From Panax quinquefolius (taxonomy: Eukaryota; Streptophyta; Magnoliopsida; Apiales; Araliaceae), in assembly GCA_020205615.1 (NCBI GenBank), contig CM035171.1, forward strand, positions 123,198,893-123,262,892: a stretch of DNA of 64,000 bases. The letters run 5' to 3'. The notes beneath the pieces were generated by a model. That model did no database searches. It was given only the letters and a program-made list of their open reading frames with translations, and was not told where the DNA came from. A program made the translations under genes and the position numbers. Position 1 is the first letter of the stretch, and each line of letters begins with the position of its first letter. Below, piece by piece: positions 34,415 through 46,325 of this stretch.

Positions 34415-37400
34415 TTAGCTTGATCCATACTTCAAAAGTTCCCACCTAAAGGGCTGGAACACATAATGAACCTCTGGCGAGCTTTTGAAAAGCAGAGCAA
34501 CACATACACAGACCGCAGCAATAGCAACCATTGAAAGCATTGCAGGGCGGTAGAATTGTAAAGATGTTAGGAAATTGCCATAAGCCAACTTCTGCTCGCA
34601 TAAATCGCAACGATCTCTGAACAAGTTTCATTATTGTCTTCTCAGTTTCAAGGCTAGCAACTTTCGTGGATTTCAATCCATCTGCAAGTTTCTGCTTCAT
34701 GTTGCTGTCTACAAGGGTACCAGGGATTTCAACCACTACATGTCCATATCCCAGTTTCTTTTCAATTTTCGTTTGGACCATATGAATGTACGAGTAATGG
34801 CCTCGCTGGCATGCATAGTCATGCGGTGTCAATCCTGTACAATCACGGGCATTTCTCCACGCTTCAATTCCCACCTGAATATTGATAGTCTAGATCAGCA
34901 TCACTGAGAGTTCTAAGTTTTCCGTTTTAGTTCTTAGTTGTTTTTTAAGTCGTTGGCTAAAGAGAAAATGTGAACAAAAGATAAGAAAAGTTATGCAAGA
35001 CACCTAAAGCAGAGGTAGAGAATAGCTCTAGTTTTGGCTTTAAAGTCCACTTTAGTTTTCATTTTTGGGACTAAAGATCCCACCAGTATAACTAAGAATA
35101 TTTTTAGAATATAATATAAATGGAAAGATTTAAGATAAACTACAAAATTGAGGGTACCACAAACCATCTCCTCATCAATAGTCACTTTTTCACTTTCTGC
35201 CCATTATGAAATTAAACAACCTCAAGGTTGTGTTTGTTATTGTTTGTGTTTGTGTTAACTGTAAATTCTGGAGTCTCAATCCATATGCAATTTTAAGTTT
35301 ATTAGCAAATGTATACACTAATGGAAAGGGAGAGAAGATACCGATTGAGGATCATTGGTCATTGCATCCAAGACACCCTCAGAACCATCTCTACAGGCTG
35401 CTATGTGAAGAGGAGTCAAACCCCCCGGACCAACTGTGTCAGGTCTAAAAAAGCAATGACCCTCAAAAGTTTGCTTCTGCTCAGATCCATATTTATCTAC
35501 AACATTGTCAGGGTAATAACTTAAGAGAGCTTCTACCATGGGCCTGCAGTTTCTCCTCACAGCTCTGTGGAGGAGGGCAATCTCCAACAGTGCAACTTCA
35601 ATGGAAGGGTGTCCTCCTGCGTCTACAGTACCACTGAACAGAATGCCCAAAAGTTTCTTAACTACCGCACACCAGTCATGGTCTAGAGAGAACTCCATGA
35701 TACACCTGAACCTTCTGAATGGGAATAGATCCAGGTTGGGATCCATGGGACCCAGTCTAAACTTCAATTGATTTCTATGAAGAAGCCAACCTAACTCATG
35801 TACAAAGTCCAAAGCTTGGTTAGTGGTTTCTAATTTTTCAGTTTCACCTTTTAAGCCATCAGCGGCTTCGGCAACCTCTATAGCACTCTCTAGAGTACGA
35901 ATTTCAGAACAAACATCCTGCTCAGCGACTATAAATGGAAAGAAGCTGCTGCGGAGAGTGTGGTCCTCAACCTGATAAAATAAACAAGCAGCACAATTTA
36001 GAAATAGAAAAAGGAGCAGGAGATGGGAAGGTGAGCCACAGCTTTTTAGAACAATTTCTGAATAAGATGCGTTGCTTTGACATATAAAACCAAGACACTT
36101 CCCTTTTAGGAGGGTGGTTGAATGGGGGACTAGAGTGCAATGAAATGTAACGTGTGGGAAAATAAAAAACATAATTTGAAACAGAAGAACTACTAAATAC
36201 TTACCATCTTCAGTTATCCAAAAATAAGAAAACATATTTGAAATTACATCACTGGGTCTTAACCCAGAAAGCTTCACAAGATATAATACATGGAGCTAAC
36301 AAATTAAAGCTAAGTTCATAGATTTCATTTTTTTCATTTTTCTGATAAGTCAAGGCCAAGTTCATGGATAGTTAAGAAGCAATTTACTGTGTATTAAGTA
36401 TGTGCTAAAAGAAAGAATCTTTTTCTTTTTAATTCACATAACATATAAAAGAACTCAGTAGTAGAGGGAGAAAACTAGGTATAGAAAATGGAGATAGATA
36501 AGGAAACACGATTAAGGCTTTGCCCAGAAGTTAACAGGTAATGGTTTCATTGGCCATTAAATGATCCTTTTGAGGAAACTCGATTTCTAATTAATAGTGG
36601 AAGCAAGTGGAGATTACTTCATTGATTTACTCAAAATGAATACCACATATCATCACTGGAGCTTTTGTGAACCCTCTGCCTACTCGATAAATAACAAGAA
36701 AATAAATTTACCATGTAAATATAAAAAACAAGAAAATTAAATTACCACGTAAATATAAATAACTTGGTTACATCTTATTTTATAGGAAAATGTAGTTCAG
36801 TTGAGGTTTTCAGACCACATTTTACAAAGAAAATGGCTAAAGGAGATACATTGCGCTGCTGACGCACAGATTTATCATTTTGTAGAAAAGAGAAAGGGAT
36901 GACATAACCTCAATGAATCCTCTCCCAATAACATCTGGTATAGAACACGGGAAGCTAATGGACTGGACCTCCTCATGGTCAGTTAATGAGCCAGCTCCAT
37001 CCATCAGACCAGAACAATTTTGCTGGACGAGATACTTCCCTTCAAGTGCACAGAGTAGCCTAAAACAAAGAATATAAACAATTTGGTATATATCTCACTA
37101 TCGAGCCAAATCGTTTTCATAGGACAAAGGAAACTCAAACTCAAAAAGTCACTTTTAAGATTAAGTGGTGATGTGTCATTCATACACAAAGAACATGAAC
37201 TGTACCTTGTGGTTGACCCAAATATACTGAAGCCTTTAACCAAAAACTGAGCTCTCTCAGACACTGAAACTGCAATAGGCTTGACGCTCAATATTTTGCA
37301 GCTTTTCTCATTTTTAAGTGGTAAGGGTGTGTCTAGAACAACCTGACCTGCAAAATTGAAGAGATAAAGAACTTTTTCTTTCTACTTGAATGTGGCTACG

Positions 37401-40400
37401 ACGGGCTGAAAAAGAAAACAGTCAGAACAGGATCTGAAAAATAAAGAACAGGAAACAAACCATCATATACAAATGCTACATGATGTCGCACCCTAGTATA
37501 AACCCATCCTGTTTTCCAGAAAGAGTCAGACGATGAATCCAGAAGCCTCCTCAAACTGAATCTCAGATCACAGCAGAGCTATGCAGACACAGTGAGTAGG
37601 AAGTCAGGCACATTAGATAATAAATAACAGAATTTGAACTTAAATTTCAAGCATGTTGTGAGTTGACACCCAGACCTATGAGGCTATGATCCAAAATCAG
37701 GCTATTGTTTCTGATCTCAGACTCAAGTCGATCATAGCATCAAGCTCAATTTGGAAATAGAAATCTACATTCTAGAAGTGAAGCAAAACTTACCTCCTCC
37801 CATTTGGAATTTTCCATTCGAAGGTATACTGATAATATGATACAGCCAGGTCTGATGTAGCTTTCAATATCCGTAGGACTGTGCTTTAACCAGTCCAGAA
37901 TCTGAAAAAGTCATAAATTTGATAGCATCATACATTCACTGAAGGAGATCATAAAACTACGGTCAAACAGGTTAGCTTCCCATAAATATTGACATACCTG
38001 ACTTCGCAAGACAAGAGGGAATTCACTAGGATCTTTTCCAAAAAGTTTGAAAACAATACGATCAGTACGACTCTGAAATCAGTCAAAACATATTTAGTTA
38101 AGACAAATATCCTTTTGAGGCCAAATTCAAATGACAAAGGAATAATTAATCTTCAAAGAAGTATATAACAATAATTTTGGCCATCTCATGTAGCACTACA
38201 CCAACTGACCAAGGTGTTTTTGTACAAAAAGAAAAACAATTATATAACAAATGAAACTAAACATAACCCAAAACTAAAAATTCAACCCAATTCTCATTAT
38301 AAGAGAAATAAACGGGAAGAATATTGACTATATAACAAGATAATTTGAACTTAACTATTTCATTATAACCGCCCCACTAAAAACACAAAATTAATGACTG
38401 AGTGACCGATATTAAAATGGACGCTTTTATAACATTGATAATGAACTAGAGGAATGAAGAACAAAACATTTCAACTTTCATCCCCAGCCCAAATAAAAGA
38501 ATAGATTTGATATTAAGTTGGGCTTATGTAATAGATTTTGTTGAAAAGTGATTACAACTTTTGTTGTAATCTTTTCCAAAGGAGCAACCAACCCAACCCA
38601 ACCCAAGGTGTGTGTATGGTCCACATACTGTGGAGTGAGATAAACAAAATCCAACCCCAATGAAACCTATAAAATGGTACATTAGTAACTTATATTCAAC
38701 GTAATATTTTTGCAATTATTAAAAATGAATTGGGTAAACAATGAAATCTCGAAAAATATTATTGTATGTAATATTTGAAGATTATTTAATTTTGTGATTC
38801 ATTTTATTAAATTTTTATTCTTAAGAGATTTTTTTTCCCCGAATTTGACCCCACAAAAGAATTGGACCCATGGACTACATAAACAATCGCACACACCCAA
38901 TATCTTGAAAATTGGGTAATCCCCTAGTAAACTATGTGCAAGTGGTCACAAGGAGATCATTATCTTTACAGATAATTGAACCCATGACTTACGCCTCGAA
39001 AGGAAATTATTGTTCACGCGAGAAAGTAAGAGCATGCGCCATAAAATTATGTTTCCTTTATTGTTTTTTTTAATGGAAAACCTTGAACAGTATACACCAA
39101 CATCATTTCACATCAAATTCAAAACTTCTTGGTTATGTTCCTCAATCATACCACATAATTTCACATTGCAATTTCAGCTTTAAAATGACAATTACCAACA
39201 AATACATGCAAACAATAATAAAAATACCTGAGCCTCAACATTGGAACTAGATGGTGACTTAGTAGATGTAGAGCCTGAATTCTCACTTGCCTGAGGTGAG
39301 CTCGACTTGTGAGAGTCTTCGTGTATCCATAAAGGGCAACCAGGAGATCCAGTCGCTACATTTACAGGAGCATCAGAGCTCTCCAAATTTTCCATGCACT
39401 CTTCAGAATCACCATAAACATTATTTAAGTCAATGTTATGTAATTTTTTCCTTCCCACCGTAGGGTCCAAATCATTTGCTTTAGCTGGAATGCTATGTTT
39501 TGTCGGAGAAAGAATATTAGCTTGTGTAACAGGTGGAGACCGTAGAATACCACCATGAGCACCATCTACAAATACTCTCTTTTGTGTCATTCCAGATGCA
39601 GGTATAGTCACGCACTGTCCAGTAGGTCTAGAAGGGTCCTGAGAATTAACATAGAGATTATATTATGAATTGAACTAAATAACCTGGAACAGTTGCTTGG
39701 AATTAGATTTGGCACCTGTCCTTGAGTCCTAACAGACACCCCAGCATCCTGCAAATCTTGAGATCCATTCAGTAATCCACACAAGTTCCTTCCATTGACT
39801 GTACCAGTAAGACTCGCAAGGTTCGTTAATAGATGAGACAGCAGATCCTGATCCTTTGTTTGATCAGAGCTATTAGCTGTAATTCATAGAGGAATAAGCT
39901 GTAGAATTAGTTAAGTAAGCTAAATATTACAAAGATGGATATAGAACAAAATAAGAACTATATTTTTAAAAGATTTGTACTTACAGTGTATATTGGAGAG
40001 TATCCTCAGCAGACTTATCAACAAGTAACTACTACTACGCTCATCATTCAGGGCCACTCCATTAGTTGCATTTTCTGGATACGTTTTCCTTCTCCGTCTA
40101 TTATGGCCTGCCAAACGCCTGCGACAACTTCTTCTACCTTCATCAAATTCTTGAAGAGCATGAAACCTGCCATAAGTGTAACCTAATCAATATGAATTTA
40201 TAAATATATATTCATGGAACTACCACTGCACCTAAAAAACAATAATACTACTTGGACCCAACTGAAACATATCTAAAAGATAGAACTTAGTGAAATAAAA
40301 AAAATGTGATCCGAACTAATTTTTGCAGCAGATGTATATAATATAATGTATCTCATTGCAATCATGGAATGTTCCCTATAAAGCCATGAAACACTACCTG

Positions 40401-40993
40401 CTACACTGCTGACAGAACCTCTGCATTACATTTCCGACCAATGCTCTAGTAGCCTTGGAATGCAAATCACACACCTTATGACGCCGGTGATAATCTTTTG
40501 CATTGCTCAAATCAACTCGACAACCCTCCACCTGGCATACTGCACGGTTTGATGCAGCCCCAACAAGCTTGGTTTTCTTTCCACTCTTCTCCACCCAATT
40601 TTCCTCCTCTTCTTCAGTAATGGGGTATACTTGCCCCCCAAGCTTCAAATTAAGCGACCCAGCTTCGTTATTTAACACTTCATCTTCAATGACCACAACC
40701 CTCCTCCGTTTCTCCAATTCCCCCTTTCCTCTCTCATTGCCCAAAGTAATTCCATCTGAGCCAGAGGAAGAACTATTAGACAGACCTGTACTTGCAGGAA
40801 TTTCTGATCCACTAGGAAACAACTGTCTACTCCTGCAATCTGATGGTGCTGAATTCAGTGGAGCAGCTCTAAACAGATCACCATCCCATTTCCAATCATT
40901 CAAATCCCACTCCATACTCTTCTTGCCAACAGACTTCAGATCCGAAATCACAGTGCCAGAAACTTGAGCTTTTCCTCCAAATTTAGCCTCCAT
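34415..40993 (-). CDS. SPL: SPL1/SPL12-type SBP-box transcription factor with ankyrin repeats
   Basis: Eleven exons on the minus strand: 40398-40993, 39985-40166, 39716-39876, 39228-39638, 37998-38072, 37794-37901, 37461-37578, 37206-37347, 36909-37059, 35342-35971 and 34415-34874. The phases agree at every junction. The product is about 1010 residues, the long SPL class. The SBP zinc domain spans about residues 152-229 ([19 protein letters not shown]...) over exons 1-2, with the nuclear signal [13 protein letters not shown]. Ankyrin-like motifs ([25 protein letters not shown]) lie in exons 10-11, and a hydrophobic C-terminal segment ([18 protein letters not shown]) follows. It should bind GTAC motifs. 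The exon sum is 3034 bases, one over a multiple of three: an extra base near 34610 shifts the frame before the hydrophobic tail. See findings. Confidence 0.92.
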
Positions 40994-42134
40994 CAATCAA
41001 TATATCAAAACACCCATAAACCGAAATAGCCCAAATATAACATAAAATTTTAATTTTTTTTATATTAAAAAAAAGCGCTACAATTGAGTAACAAAGAGAT
41101 CAAGCTGAAACCCCAAATTAAGCCTAACCAAACACCTCCAAATCAAATTCTCTAGACCCCCAGAAATCCAAAAACAGTACACCCACAAAACCACGGATCC
41201 AAACAAGAGCAACCCACATACCCAAAAAATTAGCTCAACAACATTAGCGCCAACCACAAACCCAAATCTTTTTATCACCAAAAAGCGGTTAACTTTGACA
41301 ATTTAATCATCAATTCATCATTATACCCACAATTAACAATGAAACTGAATACTCCAGAAGAACAATTACAAGATAGAGATAGAACCCGTAAATGTGAAAA
41401 CTGAACGGCCGAAATAGTCGGTAACGAGGTCGGATCCAGCGTCGTCTTGACTGTTAGAGTTGAGAAAACTGCCCGGAGAAAGTGAGAGAATATTTCGGTG
41501 ACGGCCAAAAAGCGAAAATATTTGTAAACGCCAGCAGATGGATATTAGGGGCGTAAATGGAAAACAACTGTGTTCTGAAGAGATAGGCACTGAATTTTAA
41601 TTTAAAAATAAATGCTTAACACCACCATTCACCAATACTATACTTGTTGTAATCAACTAACTAATTCAAGAACTACTTTCCATCCCAAAATAAAATTAGA
41701 TTTTTATATTTAATTATAAAATTAAGTACCATTTATTTGTATATTAGACATATTGAGCATTTATGTCACCACCACTTTTTATATTTTTTTTTATATTATA
41801 AAAAAAAAAAATAACATTAAAATTCAAACTAGGAAAAATTTAAATTTCACAATAATAATGAATAATAATAAATATAGGGAATCATAATTGGAATTTTTCC
41901 AATCTTCTCCTTTTTTATGAAAGTTAGAAATTTATTCTTAATGATTCTGTGGAAATTTATAGAGAATGATTTTTAATAACCAAAATAATAATAATAATAT
42001 TATCACAAATAAATAGAAAAAGAGTAAAATTGGATTAATAAATTTTAATTATTAAAATTTTAAAATAATTGTTAATAAAAACAATAAAATGTCAAAATTT
42101 TTATAAAAATTAGAAATAGGATTCAATGATTTTG
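40994..42134. other. SPL leader/promoter and AT-rich spacer
   Basis: The leader and promoter of the minus-strand SPL gene should lie in 40994-41600; the stretch 41390-41530 is GC-richer and may be the transcribed leader or core promoter. From 41600 the sequence is AT-rich and shows no gene. Confidence 0.5.
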
Positions 42135-42358
42135 CCACTTGAAATGTCTCATAATATATCACGTTTTAGAGTTGTGCACAATAATTAAAAAAATGATTGT
42201 ATAGTGTTAAATATAATATTAATTGTCTATAATACCCTTTACCATCTACTTATCTCATACTCTCTCTCATCTGTAATATTTTCTCACGATGGGTAATTTG
42301 TAATTTTAGAAAGATTGTGACTAATTCTCCTGGATTATATAAAAAGTCAAATAATTTG
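42135..42358. mobile_element. Left part of a Stowaway MITE split by the 18-kb retrotransposon
   Basis: GTTTTAGAGTTGTGCACAA, AATGATTGTATAG and TTAAATATAATAT match the MITE at 30415-30698 in order. The right end of that MITE family (TCTAAAACGTCATATATTA, then GAATGGAGTA) is found at 60634-60671, beyond the retrotransposon. The terminal repeats are diverged, so it is an old copy. Confidence 0.75.
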
Positions 42359-43066
42359 TGTGAGACCCCAGATTTTATCAATAAAGATTTAAATTTTGTC
42401 GAAATAATTTTTAATATTATGGTGTGAATTTGAGATAATATTATAGTTGTGGGTAGTATTTATAAATTTTGCAAAGTATGCAAGTGGTTATATTATATTC
42501 GATTGGTCGGGGAATATTCGGTTTAGCGAGGAATATTCGTATAACTACTCAATCATTGGTGGACCCTACAATGTAATTATTGTTGGATTGAAAAAACGAC
42601 AAAAATATTTTATTGAAATAACGACGAAAGTTTTTTGGTTGATCTTGTTGAACTACTACTCGGTAGTAAAAGAAAAGATGTCGTGTGGTTGGATAAGAAA
42701 GACACGCAGATTGATTATTGATGCTTATGTGAGAAGTCACTCGGTTTGATTCCATTATCATTCGATTAATAATATGAATTATTATAGCGATAATGTCATT
42801 TTGTTTTATTCGTATTATTAACGTAATAAAAGCGAAACATCTTTTATATAAAAATGAATACTTTATTAAAGTTATTCTATAAATAGAATATATTATATTT
42901 TATTACGATATAGTATTTTGCGTAGTGTGTTTGCATAGTAAAATGTTTTATATAAATAGAATATATGATATTTTATTTAAAAGATTTTGCTTTAAATATG
43001 GACCGTCGATTTAAAGTAAATCAATCGGAATGATTCATGGATTAATTACTATGCATTCTATTTTTC

Positions 43067-43075
43067 TATAAATAG
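43067..43075 (+). promoter_or_regulatory. LTR TATA box
   Basis: TATAAATAG is kept at the equivalent place in the other LTRs (49891-49899 plus; 53011-53019 and 59641-59649 on the minus strand), as expected for the promoter at the U3/R border. Confidence 0.8.
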
Positions 43076-43269
43076 AAGCTCATTCCTTCATTATTTTCTT
43101 ACTTAATTCATTTGAAACTCTACAGAGAGAAATTATAGAGAGAAAATCTATAGAGAGAAAGAAGAAAAGTATTCTCGCTACTTCACTTTTTCAATATTAG
43201 GTTCTTCTAAGGTAAGGGATATTATTTGTTGTACTGTGTAAAGGGTGTTATTCTTTCTTATTCATGAAG

Positions 43270-43690
43270 AGAACACGTTATTCCATTCATTATTATTTCA
43301 TTGGAATAACTGTAAAAGTGGTATACCCTATACATAACCTTTATACGCTGGCGATACCCTATACTTGGTGAAATCTTATATTATTCCATTCTTATTTTAT
43401 TACATTGGAATAACTTTATAATGCTGGAATCCCTATACTTGGTGATCTTCTTACGTTATTCCATTCTTTATTATTTCGTTGGAATATCACATGCGTGTGT
43501 TTTACAGGACTGGTTCCATTGTTTATTATTCCGCATTTATTATTACATTGGAATATCACATGCGTATGTTTTACAGGACCTGGTTCCATTGTTTATTATT
43601 CAAAGATTTATTATTACATTGGATCATCCTGCGATTGTGAATTTCACGACTGGTTAAGATTATTATTATTACATTGGAATAACACCGCTG
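43270..43690 (+). repeat. Array of hairpin-forming repeats in the LTR leader
   Basis: About six units of 60-80 bases each contain TTATTCCA (or GGTTCCA), an AT-rich loop of about 16 bases with TTATTATT, and TGGAATAA (or TGGAATAT). The arms pair over 6-8 bases. Homologous arrays lie at 30-520, 5030-5370, 25040-25310, 50100-50525, 52385-52840 and 58985-59470. The position downstream of the TATA box places them in the transcript leader. Confidence 0.75.
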
Positions 43691-44759
43691 TCTGATCTAT
43701 CGCATGTATGGTGATTTCTTTTGTTATTTCATTCTTTATTATACCCGGTTGGTTAAAACTTTGACTTATACTCCATGAAATCGGTAGAATATCCTCGATA
43801 TTTGCGTTTCATCCGAAGATCTTTCATGGAAATATTCTTCCGATCATTCTTGAATTTTACTCTACGAGCAATGTATCTTGTTGACAATTTGGATGTTAAT
43901 AATTCACGGATAAAATAATTCTTGAACTTGTTTTATTGAATTATTATGTCATTGTCATCATCCTCATATTATATTATGTTATCTTTGGCTTACGTGTATA
44001 GATGAACTTAGTATGATTATGACCAGGGATCATTCGGTATAATAATGGCTTGATATAAATGATGTGACAAAAGTCCTCGATGGCTTTGTAATGCACGATG
44101 ATGGATAGTTTTTGGTATGATTATGACCGGGGGTGATTCGGTATAGTCATTGACCATTGATAATTTGATGAAAATCCTTGGCCGTGAGTGCAGGGGATGA
44201 TTAGATATTGTGGTTTATTCATTAAAGCTGAGTCTTAGTGATAAAATTGATGAAAACCTTTTAAAACCTAAAAGATAGTAGACTTTATTTTCTACTTGAC
44301 TCTTTTAATGGATTAAGATATTCAGCCTGCAGATTAAACCTGGTTGTCTATTGTATTTTATCGGTTTAACATTGTTGAAGACTATTGATAATTTATTCGC
44401 ATTATCTTAGTCATAATATTTCTTCTCTTGGGCTAGTTGAGCTCACTTTCTTTCTTTTCACCGTTCTCTTCAAGAAATGAGAATATAAATTTGGGGACGA
44501 GTTGGGGAAGCGAGTGATGGTCTCAAGATAGCATTAGTAGTCCTCACTATTACGTGAAATAGTGTGATAATAATTGTAATGAGGACTCCTTGAGTATGGA
44601 TATTGTCTAAATGACAATATTCCTATTAGAACTCTCGGTTTATGTATTGTCGTATGTTACACTACGGATGTATAATTAAGTTTGTATTTGAATTTATGTA
44701 CCGTGTAAGTGGCGACCCAAGATGGGTGGACGTATACCTAATTTTGGGGGCGTCACGGT

Positions 44760-44770
44760 TGGTATCGAGC
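44760..44770 (+). other. Primer binding site, plus family-A element
   Basis: TGGTATCGAGC directly after the LTR end resembles the methionine-tRNA primer site TGGTATCAGAGC. The same GTCACGGTTGGTATCGAGC string recurs at 44920-44938, so the primer-site region is duplicated in this copy. Confidence 0.7.
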
Positions 44771-45111
44771 CGTAAGTGTGAAGAGCCCCGAGCCTCTCAT
44801 TTGGTGACTTCTATTGATGGGGGAATGCAAAGCCGAGACTCTCCGTAGGGGCCTTGGAATCTTTTCTATTGGCAAGTGATAGTACCAATGTGAGGTCTTC
44901 GACATAAGTTGGTGTCAGAGTCACGGTTGGTATCGAGCTTAGTGATATGATCCACGGCTAAGATGTGAGATAAGAACTAGGAGGGAGAGACGGAAATTCC
45001 TTCGCTAGTAGTATGACCTACCTAAGTTTATTTGGTATTTAATTGGTCGGTCGATGTATAGGGATAATATGTGACATGTTAATTAACCCTTGTTTTGTGG
45101 CAAGATTTAAA

Positions 45112-46325
45112 ATGGCATCCGAAAATGTTGAGATAAGCAATGGAGCACAGAGACCGTTGAGTCTCCACAGATTAATAATCGAGGATAATGTGCGACGAGG
45201 ATGGCGATAATCCTCCCGTAAACAACAACACCGATCAAATGACGAACGATTGATGACGTTTAGGAGTTTTTTAGAATTCATGCAACATCGAATGAAGGCG
45301 GCCCTGCTCATAAAAGCGGTGAAAATAATGGCAACCCACGATTTGATTCTGCTTAAGCGATTCGAGGCTGGGACCACCGGAGTTTTTGGAAAGCGAGAAC
45401 CACTTAAAAGCGGAGACGTGGTTAAAGCAAATCACCAAGATATTTGATGTCTTGGGATGCTCAGAGGAGCAAAAGGTTCCATTTGCCACCTTTATGTTGC
45501 GTGAAGAGGTGATTCTTTGGTGGGAATCAGAAAGCGATACCTAGATTGACATACTCAAGATGTCTTGGGAGAAGTTCCAAGAGTTGTTCAACGACAAGTA
45601 CTTTTCCGAAAGTATTCGTCACATGAAGGAGGTGGAGTTTATCAAGTGGAGCAAAATAATATGGCCAGTGTCACAAAGATGAGGCAAAGTTTACCGAGTT
45701 ATCTCGGTTTGCATCCCATTGATGGTCGATAATGAGGAGGCGAATGACGCGAATGTTTTAAGAGGTTTGAAACCCGATATACGTCAATACCTAATTCTCA
45801 TAAACTTTGTTTGTATTGAGATATTGTGAATAGGGATAAGTTATTGGCGCGATAATGAGTCAAGACAACCAAAAGGTAACGACCAACAACATGATAATAA
45901 TAATCAATGTCGGTGGCGGCGGCCATGAACAACGATAACCATCATGGGGAAATTATCATTTTGGTGGTAACCATGGCCAAGATAATAGGAATGGAAATTT
46001 CAAGAAGAGGAAATTCAACAATGATGGAAGAGCGTCGGCACGAACCTGGTTGTTAAGGAAGGAGAAGCGACCACCTATCATATGTTTCAAATGCGGAGGG
46101 AGGACATATCACCAAACCGCACGATGTCATCTAAAGCATTTTATAATTGTGGAAAGAAGGTCACTTAGCCCGATTTTGTAGTTCATAGAAGACAAGTTCA
46201 AAAGCTAGGATGGAGGCACCAAAGACCGATTCTAGAAAAGTCAAAAATCGGTAATGTAAGGGAGGCGTTTTTCGTGACTTCTCAAAAAGCGAGTAACCCG
46301 AACGAAGTTAAGACGAAAGTTAGTT
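45112..46325 (+). pseudogene. Decayed gag gene of the plus family-A element
   Basis: An ATG at 45112 starts MASENVEISNGAQ. Further on, in several frames, a retrotransposon Gag core is recognisable: TKIFDVLGCSEEQKVPFAT, then LREEVILWWESE, and WEKFQELFNDKYF (about 45437-45625). Zinc-knuckle remnants follow at 46080-46190 (CFKCGG then GHI; NCGKEGHLARFC after a frameshift). Frameshifts and stops occur throughout, so no intact Gag is encoded. Family wording is that of plant Ty3-type elements. No protease follows the knuckle. Confidence 0.8.

Larger units (their letters stand above)
42359..44757 (+). mobile_element. 5' LTR of the plus family-A element
   Basis: It begins TGTGAGACCCC and ends GGGGGCGTCAC. 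TATAAATAG lies at 43067-43075, followed by a purine-rich leader (GAGAGAAATTATAGAGAG, 43125-43170) and the hairpin repeat block at 43270-43690. The LTR then has copies of an ATCCTTGGCCGTGAGTGCAGGGATGATT-like core near 44170 and ends in a segment with TAGTAGTCCTCACTATTACG. Confidence 0.9.

Noticed and set aside
40503..40967. 154-codon ORF on the plus strand
   Set aside because: It is antisense to the first SPL exon, whose SBP domain and codon pattern are clear; no domain is visible in the antisense frame.
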